A stretch of 64,000 nucleotides of DNA from Ptiloglossa arizonensis (Eukaryota; Arthropoda; Insecta; Hymenoptera; Colletidae): assembly GCF_051014685.1 (NCBI RefSeq), contig NC_135055.1:930001-994000 (forward strand), written 5' to 3'. Below, piece by piece: positions 12,401-22,980 of the stretch. A model generated the notes under the pieces. That model saw only the letters and a program-made list of their open reading frames with translations, was not told the DNA's origin and did no database searches. The stretch's first letter is position 1; every line of letters begins with the position of its first letter. A program made the translations under genes and the position numbers.

Positions 12401-15104
12401 AAAAGTGCACATACCGTTGAAATCGGGCGAGTTTCTGCTTTCAGATGCAACACAAATTTTGCGGATTCGTCAAACCGTTCGTGAGATATGGCAGTTTGCA
12501 GCTAAGAAACGGTTGAGAAACTATCAAAATTTTCGCAGTTCTGATGCTCGAAACGAATAACTAGAATGAGCTAGGGGAAAAGTACACATACCGTTGTAAT
12601 CGGGCGGGTTTTTACTTTCAGAAGCAACAGAAATTTTTCGGATTCGTCAATCCGTTCCCCAGATATATGAGTTTGGATTTAAGATATGGTTGAGAAACTA
12701 TCAAAATTTTCGCAGTTCTGATGCTCGAAACGAATAACTAGAATGGCCTAGGGGAAAAGTACACATACCGTTGTAATGGGGCGAGTTTCTGCTTTCAGAT
12801 GCAACACAAATTTTGCGGATTCGTCAAACCGTTCGTGAGATATGGCAGTTTGGAGCTAAGAAACGGTTGAGAAACTATCAAAATTTTCGCAGTTCTGATG
12901 TTCAAAACGAATAACTAGAATGAGCTAGGGGAAAAGTACACATACCGTTGTAATCGAGCGAGTTTCTACTTTCGGATGCAACAGAAATTTTTCGGATTCG
13001 TCAATCCGTTCGCCAGATATGGGAGTTTGGATTTAAGAAATATTTGAGAAACTATCAAAATTTTCGCAGTTCTGACGCTCGAAACGAATAACTAGAATGG
13101 CCTAGGGGAAAAGCACACATACGGTTGTAATCGGGCGAGTTTCTACTTTCAGATGCAACAGAAATTTTTCGGATTCGTCAATCCGTTCGCGAGATATGGG
13201 AGTTTGGATTTAAGAAATATTTGAGAAACTATCAAAATTTTCGCAGTTCTGATGCTCGAAACGAGTAACTACAATGACCTAGGGGAAAAGTACACACACC
13301 GTTGTAATCGGCCGAGTTTCTACTTTCAGATGCAACAGAAATTTTTCGGATTCGTCAATCCGTTCCCCAGATATGGCAGTTTGGAGCTAAGAAACAGTTG
13401 AGAAACTATCAAAATTTTCGCAGTTCTGATGCTCGAAACGAATATCTAGAATGAGCTAGGGGAAAGTACACATACCGTTGTAATCGGGCGAGTTTCTACT
13501 TTCAGATGCAACAGAAATTTTGCGGATTCGTCAATCCGTTCGCCAGATATAGGAGTTCGGTATTGAGAAATGGTTAAGAAACCATCAAGTTTTTCGCAGT
13601 TCTGATGCTCGAAACGAGTAACTACAATGACCTAGGGGCAATGTACACATACCGTTGTAATCGGGCGAGATTCTACTTGAAGGTGCAACAGAAAGTTTTC
13701 GGATTCGTCAATCCGTTCGCCAGATATGGGAGTTTGGATTTAAAAATTGTTTGAGAAACAATCAAAATTTTCGCAGTTCTGATGCTCGAAACGAATAACT
13801 AGAATGGCCTAGGGGAAAAGTACACATACGGTTGTAATCGGGCGAGTTTCTACTTTCAGATGCAAATAAAACCTTGAGGATTCATCAATCCGTTCGCGAG
13901 ATATGGGAGTTTGGACTTAAGAAGTGGTTGAGAAACCATCAAAATTTTCGCAGTTCTGATGCTCGAAACGAATAACTAGAGTGGCCTGGGGGAAAAGTAC
14001 ACATACCGTTGTAATCGGGCGAGTTTCTGCTTTCAGATGCAACAGAAATTTTTCGGATTCGTCAATCCGTTCGCCAGGTATAGGAGTTTGGATTTAAGAT
14101 ATGGTTGAGAAACTATCAAAATTTTCGCAGTTCTCATGCTCGAAACGAATAACTAGAATGGCCTAGGGGAAAAGTACACATACCGTTGTAGTCGGGCGAG
14201 TTTCTGCTTTCAGATGCAACACAAATTTTTCGGATTCGTCAATCCGTTCGCCAGATATGTGAGTTTGGAGTTAAGAAATGGTTGAGAAACTATAAAATGT
14301 TCACAGTTCTGATGCTCGAAACGAATAACTAGAATAGCCTAGAGGAAAAGGACACATACCGTTGTAATCGGACGAGTTCCTACTTTCAGATGCAACAGAA
14401 ATTTTTCGGATTCGTCAATCCGTTCGCCAGATATGGGAGTTTGGATTTAAGAAATGTTTGAGAAACTATCAAAATTTTCGCAGTTCTGATGCTCGAAACG
14501 AATAACTAGAATGGCCTAGGGGAAAAGTACACATACGGTTGTAATCGGGAGAGTTTCTACTTTCAGATGCAACAGAAATTTTTCGGATTCGTCATTCCGT
14601 TCGCCAGATATGGGAGTTTGGATTTAAGAAATGGATGAGAAACTAGCAAAATGTTCACAGTTCTGATGCCCGAAACGAATAAGTAGAATGGCCTAGGGGA
14701 AAAGTGCACATACCGTTGAAATCGGGCGAGTTTCTGCTTTCAGATGCAACACAAATTTTGCGGATTCGTCAAACCGTTCGTGAGATATGGCAGTTTGCAG
14801 CTAAGAAACGGTTGAGAAACTATCAAAATTTTCGCAGTTCTGATGTACGAAACGAATAACTAGAATGAGCTAGGGGAAAAGTACACATACGGTTGTAATC
14901 GGGCGGGTTTTTACTTTCAGATGCAACAGAAACTTTGCGGATTCGTCAATCCGTTCGCCAGATATGGGAGTTTGGAGTTAAGAAATGGTTGAGACACTAT
15001 CAAAATGTTCATAGTTCTGATGCAAGAAACGAATAACTAGAATGGCCTAGAGGAAAAGTACACATACCTTTGTGATCGGGCGAGTTCCTACTTACAGATG
15101 CAAG
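9449..15104 (+). repeat. 32-monomer HOR unit, copy 2 (5,656 bp)
   Basis: This is the tandem copy of 3793-9448. In the lines I compared I found one substitution, t at 6466 against c at 12122, so the copies are well above 99.9% identical if the rest holds. Identity runs on to 15153 and breaks at 15154 (t, versus g at 9498). The near identity means a very recent duplication or recent conversion. Confidence 0.95.
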
Positions 15105-17130
15105 AGAAATTTTTCGGATTCGTCAATCCGTTCGCCAGATATGGGAGTTTGGATTTAAGAAATGTTTGAGAAACTATCATAATTTTCGCAGTTCTGATGC
15201 TCGAAACGAATAACTAGAATGGCCTAGGGGAAAAGTACACATACGGTTGTAATCGGGCGAGTTTCTACTTTCAGATGCAACAGAAATTTTGCGGATTCGT
15301 CAATCCGTTCGCCAGATATAGGAGTTTGGATTTAAGATATGGTTGAGAAACTATCAAAATTTTCGCAGTTCTCATGCTCGAAACGAATAACTAGAATGGC
15401 CTAGGGGAAAAGTACACATACCGTTGTAATCGGGCGAGTTTCTGCTTTCAGATGCAACACAAATTTTGCGGATTCGTCAAACCGTTCGTGAGATATGGCA
15501 GTTTGGAGCTAAGAAACGGTTGAGAAACTATCAAAATTTTCGCAGTTCTGATGTTCAAAACGAATAACTAGAATGAGCTAGGGGAAAAGTACACATACCG
15601 TTGTAATCGGGCGAGTTTCTACTTTCGGATGCAACAGAAATTTTTCGGATTCGTCAATCCGTTCGCCAGATATGGGAGTTTGGATTTAAGAAATATTTGA
15701 GAAACTATCAAAATTTTCGCAGTTCTGACGCTCGAAACGAATAACTAGAATGGCCTAGGGGAAAAGCACACATACGGTTGTAATCGGGCGAGTTTCTACT
15801 TTCAGATGCAACAGAAATTTTTCGGATTCGTCAATCCGTTCGCGAGATATGGGAGTTTGGACTTAAGAAGCGGTTGAGAAACCATCAAAATTTTGGCAAT
15901 TCTGATGATCGAAACGAATAACTAGAATGGCCTAGGGGAAAAGTACACGTACCTATGTGATCGAGCGAGTTCCTACTTTCAGATGCAACAGAAATTTTTC
16001 GGATTCGTCAATCCGTTCGCCAGATATAGGAGTTCGGAATTGAGAAATGGTTAAGAAACCATCAAGTTTTTCGCAGTTCTGATGCTCGAAACGAGTAACT
16101 ACAATGACCTAGGGGCAATGTACACATACCGTTGTAATCGGGCGAGATTCTACTTGAAGGTGCAACAGAAAGTTTTCGGATTCGTCAATCCGTTCGCCAG
16201 ATATGGGAGTTTGGAGTTCAGAAATGGTGGAGGATCTATCAAAGTTTTCGCAGTTCTGATGCTGAAAACGAATAATTAGAATGGCCTATGGCAAAATTAC
16301 ACATACCGTTGTAATCGGGCGAGTCTCTACTTTCAGATGCAATATAAACTTTTCGGTTTAGTCAATCCGTTCGCGAGATATGGCAGTTAGGACTTAAGAA
16401 ATGGTTGAGAAACTATCAAAATTTTCGCAGTTCTGATGCTAGAAACGAATAACTAGAATGAGCTAGGGGAAAAGTACACATACCGTTGTAATGTGGCGAG
16501 TTTCTACTTTCAGATGCAACAGAAATTTTTCAGATTCGTCAATCCGTTCGCCAGATATGGGAGTTTAGATTTAAAAATTGTTTGAGAAACAATCAAAATT
16601 TTCGCAGTTCTGATGCTCGAAACGAATAACTAGAATGGCCTATGGGAAAAGTACACATACCGTTGTAATCGGGCGGGTTTTTACTTTCAGATGCAACAGA
16701 AATTTTTCGGATTCGTCAATCCGTTCGCCAGATATGGGAGTTTGGATTTAAGAAATGTTTGAGAAACTATCAAAATTTTCGCAGTTCTGATGCTCGAAAC
16801 GAATAACTAGAATGGCCTAGGGGAAAAGTACACATACGGTTGTAATCGGGCGAGTTTCTACTTTCAGAAGCAACCGAAATTTTTCGGATTCGTCAATCCG
16901 TTCCCCAGATATATGAGTTTGGATTTAAGATATGGTTGAGAAACTATCAAAATTTTCGCAGGTCTGATGCTCGAAACGAATAACTAGAATGAGCTAGGGG
17001 AAAAGTACACATACAGTTGTAATCGGGCGAGTTTCTACTTTCAGATGCAACAGAAATTTTTCGGATTCGACAATCCTTTCGCCAGATATGGGAGTTTGGA
17101 TTTAAGAAATGTTTGAGAAACTATCAAAAT

Positions 17131-17661
17131 TTTCGCAGTTCTGATGCTCGAAACGAATAACTAGAATGGCCTAGGGGAAAAGTACACATACGGTTGTAAT
17201 GGGGAGAGTTTCTACTTTCAGATGCAACAGAAATTTTTCGGATTCGTCATTCCGTTCGCCAGATATGGGAGTTTGGATTTAAGAAATGGTTGAGAAACTA
17301 GCAAAATTTTCGCAGTCCTCATGCTTGAAACGAATAACTAGAATGGCCTACGGGAAAAGTGCACATACGGCTGTAATCGGGCGGGTTTCTACTTTCAGAT
17401 GCAACAGAAATTTTTCGAATTCGTCAATCCGTTCGCCAGATATGGGAGTTTGGATTTAAGAAATGGTTGAGGAGCAATCAAAATTTTCGCAGTTCTGATG
17501 CTCGAAACGAATAACTAGAATGGCCTAGGGGAAAAGTACACATACCTTTGTAATCGGGAGAGTTTCTACTTTCAGATGCAAATAAAACCTTGAGGAATCG
17601 TCAATCCGTTCGCGAGATATGGCAGTTTGGAGCTAAGAAACGGTTGAGAAACTATCAAAAC
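17131..17661 (+). repeat. Trimer unit, copy 1 (531 bp)
   Basis: Three monomers (3 x 177 = 531) followed immediately by a second copy. Shared rare features are cggttgtaatggggagag, agtcctcatgcttg, cggctgtaatcggg and gcaaataaaaccttgagg. The two copies differ at few sites, for example ctacggg at about 17349 against ctagggg at about 17880, and gagcaatc against gagccatc. Confidence 0.9.
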
Positions 17662-18192
17662 TTTCGCAGTTCTGATGCTCGAAACGAATAACTAGAATGG
17701 CCTAGGGGAAAAGTACACATACGGTTGTAATGGGGAGAGTTTCTACTTTCAGATGCAACAGAAATTTTTCGGATTCGTCATTCCGTTCGCCAGATATGGG
17801 AGTTTGGATTTAAGAAATGGTTGAGAAACTAGCAAAATTTTCGCAGTCCTCATGCTTGAAACGAATAACTAGAATGGCCTAGGGGAAAAGTGCACATACG
17901 GCTGTAATCGGGCGGGTTTCTACTTTCAGATGCAACAGAAATTTTTCGAATTCGTCAATCCGTTCGCCAGATATGGGAGTTTGGATTTAAGAAATGGTTG
18001 AGGAGCCATCAAAATTTTCGCAGTTCTGATGCTCGAAACGAATAACTAGAATGGCCTAGGGGAAAAGTACACATACCTTTGTAATCGGGAGAGTTTCTAC
18101 TTTCAGATGCAAATAAAACCTTGAGGAATCGTCAATCCGTTCGCGAGATATGGCAGTTTGGAGCTAAGAAACGGTTGAGAAACTATCAAAAT
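17662..18192 (+). repeat. Trimer unit, copy 2 (531 bp)
   Basis: Tandem copy of 17131-17661. The left limit is the mismatch c at 17661 against t at 17130. The sequence leaves the pattern near 18193, where ttcgctgttcttatg appears. It is a short local expansion of the kind expected from unequal exchange. Confidence 0.88.
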
Positions 18193-19663
18193 TTTCGCTG
18201 TTCTTATGCTCGAAACGAATAACTAGAATGAGCTAGGGGAAAAGTACACATGCCGTTGTAATCGGGCGAGTTTCTACTTTCAGATGCAACAGGAATTTTG
18301 CGGATTCGTCAAACCGTTCGTGAGACATGGCAGTTTGGAGCTATGAAACGGTTGAGAAACTATCAAAATTTTCGCAGTTCTGATGCTCGAAACCAATAAC
18401 TAGAATGAGCTAGGGGAAAAGTACACATACCGTTGTAATGTGGCGAGTTTCTACTTTCAGATGCAACAGAAATTTTGCGGATTTGTCAATCCGTTCGCCA
18501 GATATGGGAGTTTGGATTTAAGAAATGGTTGAGAAACTATCAAAATGTTCACAGTTCTGATGCTCGAAACGAATATGTAGAATGGACTAGGGTAAAAGTA
18601 CACATACCGTTGTAATCGGGCGAGTTTCTACTTTCAGATGCAAATAAAACCTTGAGGATTCGACAATCCGTTCGCGAGATATGGGTGTCTGGACTTAAGA
18701 AGTGGTTGAGAAACCATGAAAATTTTGTCAATTCTGATGCTAGAAACGAATAACTAAAATGGACTAGGGGATAATGCGCATACCGTTGTAATTGGGCGAG
18801 TTTTACTTTCAGATGCAACCAAAACTTTTCGGATTCGTCAAACCGTTCGTGAGATATGGGAGTTTGGACTTAAGAAGTGGTTGAGAAACCATCAAAATTT
18901 TGGCAATTCTGATGCTCGAAACGAATAACTAGAAAGGCCTTGGGGAAAAGTACTCATACCGTTGTAATAGGGCGAGTTTCTACTTTCAGCTGCAACCAAA
19001 ACTTTTCGGATTCGTCAATCCGTTCGCGAGATATGGGAGTTTGGACTTAAGAAGTGGTTGAGAAACCATCAAGTTTTTCGCAGTTCTGATGCTCGAAACG
19101 AGTAACTACAATGACCTAGGGGAAAAGTACACACACCGTTGTAATCGGTCGAGTTTCTACTTTCAGATGCAACAGAAATTTTTCGGATTCGTCAATCCGT
19201 TCCCCAGATATGGCAGTTTGCAGCTAAGAAACAGTTGAGAAACTATCAAAATTTTCGCAGTTCTGATGCTCGAAACGAATATCTAGAATGAGCTAGGGGA
19301 AAGTACACATACCGTTGTAATCGGGCGAGTTTCTACTTTCAGATGCAACAGAAATTTTGCGGATTCGTCAATCCGTTCGCCAGATATGGGAGTTTGGACT
19401 TAAGAAGCGGTTGAGAAACCATCAAAATTTTGGCAATTCTGATGATCGAAACGAATAACTAGAATGGCCTAGGGGAAAAGTACACGTACCTTTATAATCG
19501 AGCGAGTTCCTACTTTCAGATGCAACAGAAATTTTTCGGATTCGTCAATCCGTTCGCCAGATATGGGAGTTTGGATTTAAAAATTGTTTGAGAAACAATC
19601 AAAATTTTCGCAGTTCTGATGCTCGAAACGAATAACTAGAATGGCCTAGGGGAAAAGTACACA

Positions 19664-19680
19664 TACCGTTGTAATCGGGC
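19664..19680 (+). other. Second, weaker CENP-B-box-like 17-mer, 7 of 9
   Basis: TACCGTTGTAATCGGGC matches C, G, the central A and CGGG of the CENP-B box but has AC instead of TT at positions 2-3. It lies 65 bp upstream of the stronger motif in the same orientation. Many monomers carry acggttg or accttt here, which weakens it further. It may be only a fortuitous similarity. Confidence 0.3.
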
Positions 19681-19713
19681 GAGTTTCTACTTTCAGATGC
19701 AACAGAAATTTTT

Positions 19714-19729
19714 CGGATTCGTCAATCCG
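19714..19729. other. Perfect short inverted repeat (hairpin) in the monomer
   Basis: The sequence cggatt-cgtc-aatccg is a perfect 6-bp inverted repeat around a 4-base loop. It recurs at the same place in most monomers of the subtype that carries caatccg. Common variants change it: caaaccg and cattccg break the stem, cagattc removes one pair, and cggattcgcaatccg shortens the loop to 3 bases (for example near 43254 and 45379). Short dyads like this have been proposed to favour non-B DNA in centromeric satellites. Extrusion here is not shown. Confidence 0.9.
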
Positions 19730-19745
19730 TTCGCGAGATATGGGA
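19729..19745 (+). other. CENP-B-box-like 17-mer, 8 of 9 essential positions
   Basis: The mammalian CENP-B box is NTTCGNNNNANNCGGGN. Here the sequence is GTTCGCGAGATATGGGA. TTCG, the central A and the final GGG all match, and only the C at position 13 is T. The majority form elsewhere, GTTCGCCAGATATGGGA, has the same score. The motif overlaps the right arm of the hairpin by one base. I saw no monomer with the perfect nine. A match this good somewhere in a 177-bp monomer on either strand has a chance of roughly 4% assuming equal base frequencies, so coincidence is possible. Confidence 0.6.
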
Positions 19746-20149
19746 GTTTGGACTTAAGAAACGGTTGAGAAACTATCAAAATTTTCGCAGTTCTGATGCT
19801 CGAAACGAATAACTAGAATGAGCTAGGGGAAAAGTACACATACCGTCGTAATCGGGCGAGTTTTTGCTTTCAGATGCAACAGAAATTTTGCGGATTCGTC
19901 AATCCGTTCGCCAGATATGGCAGTTTGGAGTTAAGAGATGGTTGAGAAACTATCAAAATTTTGGCAGTTCTGATGCTAGAAACGAATAACTAGAATGAGC
20001 TAGGGGAAAAGTACACATACCGTTGTAATGTGGCGAGTTTCTACTTTCAGATGCAACAGAAATTTTGCGGATTTGTCATTTCGTTCGCCAGATATGTGAG
20101 TTTGGATTTAAGAAATGGTTAAGAAACAATCAAGTTTTTCGCAGTTCTG

Positions 20150-21387
20150 ATGCTCGAAACGAGTAACTACAATGACCTAGGGGAAATGTACACATACCGT
20201 TGTAATCGGGCGAGATTCTACTTGAAGGTGCAACAGAAAGTTTCCGGATTCGTCAATCCGTTCGCCAGATATGGGATTTGGAGTTAAGAAATGGTGGAGG
20301 AACTATCAAAGTTTTCGCAGTTCTGATGCTGAAAACGAATAATTAGAATGGCCTATGGCAAAATTACACATACCGTTGTAATCGGGCGAGATTCTACTTG
20401 AAGGTGCAACAGAAAGTTTTCGGATTCGTCAATCCGTTCGCCAGATATGGGAGTTTGGATTTAAAAATTGTTTGAGAAACAATCAAAATTTTCGCAGTTC
20501 TGATGCTCGAAACGAATAACTAGAATGGCCTAGGGGAAAAGTACACATACCGTTGTAATCGGGCGAGTTTCTACTTTCAGATGCAACAGAAATTTTTCGG
20601 AATCGTCAATCCGTTCGCGAGATATGGGAGTTTGGACTTAAGAAACGGTTGAGAAACTATCAAAATTTTCGCAGTTCTGATGCTCGAAACGAATAACTAG
20701 AATGAGCTAGGGGAAAAGTACACATACCGTCGTAATCGGGCGAGCTTTTGCTTTCAGATGCAACAGAAATTTTGCGGATTCGTCAATCCGTTCGCCAGAT
20801 ATGGGAGTTTGGAGTTAAGAAATGGTTGAGACACTATCAAAATGTTCACAGTTCTGATGCTCGAAACGTATAACTAGAATGGCCTAGAGGAAAAGTACAC
20901 ATACCGTTGTGATCGGGCGAGTTCCTACTTTCAGATGCAACAGAAATTTTTCGGATTCGTCAATCCGTTCGCGAGATATGGGAGTTTGGACTTAAGAAGC
21001 GGTTGAGAAACCATCAAAATTTTGGCAATTCTGATGATCGAAACGAATAACTAGAATGGCCTAGGGGAAAATTACACATACCGTTGTAATCGGGCGAGTC
21101 TCTACTTTCAGATGCAATATAAACTTTTCGGATTCGTCAATCCGTTCCCGAGATATGGCAGTTTGGAGTTAAGAGATGGTTGAGAAACTATCAAAGTTTT
21201 GGCAGTTCTGATGCTAGAAACGAATAACTAGAATGAGCTAGGGGAAAAGTACACATACCGTTGTAATGTGGCGAGTTTCTACTTTCAGATGCAACAGAAA
21301 TTTTGCGGATTTGTCATTTCGTTCGCCAGATATGTGAGTTTGGATTTAAGAAATGGTTAAGAAACAATCAAGTTTTTCGCAGTTCTG
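20150..21387 (+). repeat. Marker-family HOR unit, 7 monomers (1,238 bp)
   Basis: This is the first unit of a family in which each unit opens with the same unusual monomer: atgctcgaaacgagtaac, then actacaatgacc, gattctacttgaaggtg and a downstream ggtggaggaac. The unit runs to the next such monomer at 21388. It is 7 x 177 minus 1, and the lost base is in atgggatttggag near 20275. Confidence 0.85.
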
Positions 21388-22980
21388 ATGCTCGAAACGA
21401 GTAACTACAATGACCTAGGGGAAATGTACACATACCGTTGTAATCGGGCGAGATTCTACTTGAAGGTGCAACAGAAAGTTTCCGGATTCGTCAATCCGTT
21501 CGCCAGATATGGGAGTTTGGAGTTAAGAAATGGTGGAGGAACTATCAAAGTTTTCGCAGTTCTGATGCTGAAAACGAATAATTAGAATGGCCTATGGCAA
21601 AATTACACATACCGTTGTAATCGGGCGAGTCTCTACTTTCAGATGCAATATAAACTTTTCAGATTCGTCAATCCGTTCCCGAGATATGGCAGTTTGGAGT
21701 TAAGAAATGGTTGAGAAACTATCAAAATTTTGGCAGTTCTGATGCTAGAAACGAATAACTAGAATGAGCTAGGGGAAAAGTACACATACCGTTGTAATGT
21801 GGCGAGTTTCTACTTTCAGATGCAACAGAAATTTTGCGGATTTGTCATTTCGTTCGCCAGATATGTGAGTTTGGATTTAAGAAATGGTTGAGAAACTATC
21901 AAAATGTTCACAGTTCTGATGCTCGAAACGAATAAGTAGAATGGCCTATGGGAAAAGTACACACAACGTTGTAATCGGGCGAGTTTCTACGTTCAGATGC
22001 AACAGAAATTTTTCAGATTCGTCAATCCGTTCGCCAGATATGGGAGTTTGGATTTAAAAATTGTTTGAGAAACAATCAAAATTTTCGTTGTTCTGATGCT
22101 CGAAACGAATAACTAGAATGGCCTAGGGGAAAAGTACACATACCGTTGTAATCGGGCGAGTTTCTACTTTCAGATGCAACAGAAATTTTTCAGATTCGTC
22201 AATCCGTTCGCCAGATATGGTAGTTTGGAGCTAAGAAACGGTTGAGAAACTATCAAAATTTTCGCAGTTCTGATGCTCGAAACGAATAACTAGAATGGCC
22301 TAGGGGAAAAGTACACATACCGTTCTAATCGGGCGAGTTTCTACTTTCAGATGCAACAGAAATTTTTCGGATTCGTCAATCCGTTCGCGAGATATGGGAG
22401 TTTGGACTTAAGAAACGGTTGAGAAACTATCAAAATTTTCGCAGTTCTGATGCTCGAAACGAATAACTAGAATGAGCTAGGGGAAAAGTACACATACTGT
22501 CGTAATCGGGCGAGTTTTTGCTTTCAGATGCAACAGAAATTTTGCGGATTCGTCAATCCGTTCGCCAGATGTGGGAGTTTGGAGTTAAGAAATGGTTGAG
22601 ACACTATCAAAATGTTCACAGTTCTGTTGCTCGAAACGTATAACTAGAATGGCCTAGAGGAAAAGTACACATACCGTTGTGATCGGGCGAGTTCCTACTT
22701 TCAGATGCAACAGAAATTTTTCGGATTCGTCAATCCGTTCGCGAGATATGGCAGTTTGGAGTTAAGAGATGGTTGAGAAACTATCAAAATTTTGGCAGTT
22801 CTGATGCTAGAAACGAATAACTAGAATGAGCAAGGGGAAAAGTACACATACCGTTGTAATGTGGCGAGTTTCTACTTTCAGATGCAACAGAAATTTTGCG
22901 GATTTGTCATTTCGTTCGCCAGATATGTGAGTTTGGATTTAAGAAATGGTTAAGAAACAATCAAGTTTTTCGCAGTTCTG
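21388..22980 (+). repeat. Marker-family HOR unit, 9 monomers (1,593 bp)
   Basis: This runs from one marker monomer to the next (21388 to 22981) and is exactly 9 x 177. The second monomer has the gctgaaaacgaataatt and atgcaatataaac variants, which also follow the marker in most later units. It holds one ttcgttgttc variant near 22085. Confidence 0.88.

Larger units (their letters stand above)
19624..19800 (+). repeat. Reference monomer, 177 bp
   Basis: This copy is close to the majority sequence and serves as a coordinate key. In order it holds the start cgaaacgaataac, an AvrII palindrome cctagg (19645-19650), a weak CENP-B-box-like motif (19664-19680), an A/T-rich aacagaaattttt tract, a perfect hairpin (19714-19729), a strong box-like motif (19729-19745) and a gttgagaaactatcaaaatttt segment (cut here to features, not a coding signal). 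Composition counted by hand is 31 C, 42 G and 104 A+T, or 41% GC. It has 12 CpG where about 7.4 are expected from its base counts. The single AvrII site predicts a 177-bp ladder on digestion. Confidence 0.95.
15105..20149 (+). repeat. Mixed satellite zone between HOR families
   Basis: About 28 monomers linking the 32-monomer duplication to the next HOR family. Its beginning (about 15361-15830) resembles monomers from about 7.1-7.5 kb, including the rare gatgttcaaaacg variant at 15551. The marker monomer with cgagtaactacaatgacc, gattctacttgaagg and gaagg-type changes appears at 16082 and then not again in its full form until 20150. A doubled trimer lies at 17131-18192. No gene was seen. Confidence 0.85.

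Noticed and set aside
3793..15153. A retrotransposon or other large mobile element duplicated in tandem
   Set aside because: There are no LTRs, coding domains, terminal repeats or target-site duplications. The unit consists only of 177-bp monomers.
18549..18818. An 89-residue minus-strand frame
   Set aside because: It crosses monomer borders and repeats its own motif (CTFTLVHSTYSFRASEL-like segments), as expected for translated tandem repeat. No other gene feature was seen.
21388..21585. A recurrent 65-residue open frame (also at 16082, 22981, 24751, 26875, 28999, 31476, 42273, 44396, 48112 and 59616) that could look like a multicopy small gene
   Set aside because: It is a satellite monomer whose TAG stop became TAC. 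Copies track the HOR units, the frame starts and ends inside monomers, some starts are TTG, and there is no promoter, start context or signature of coding constraint.
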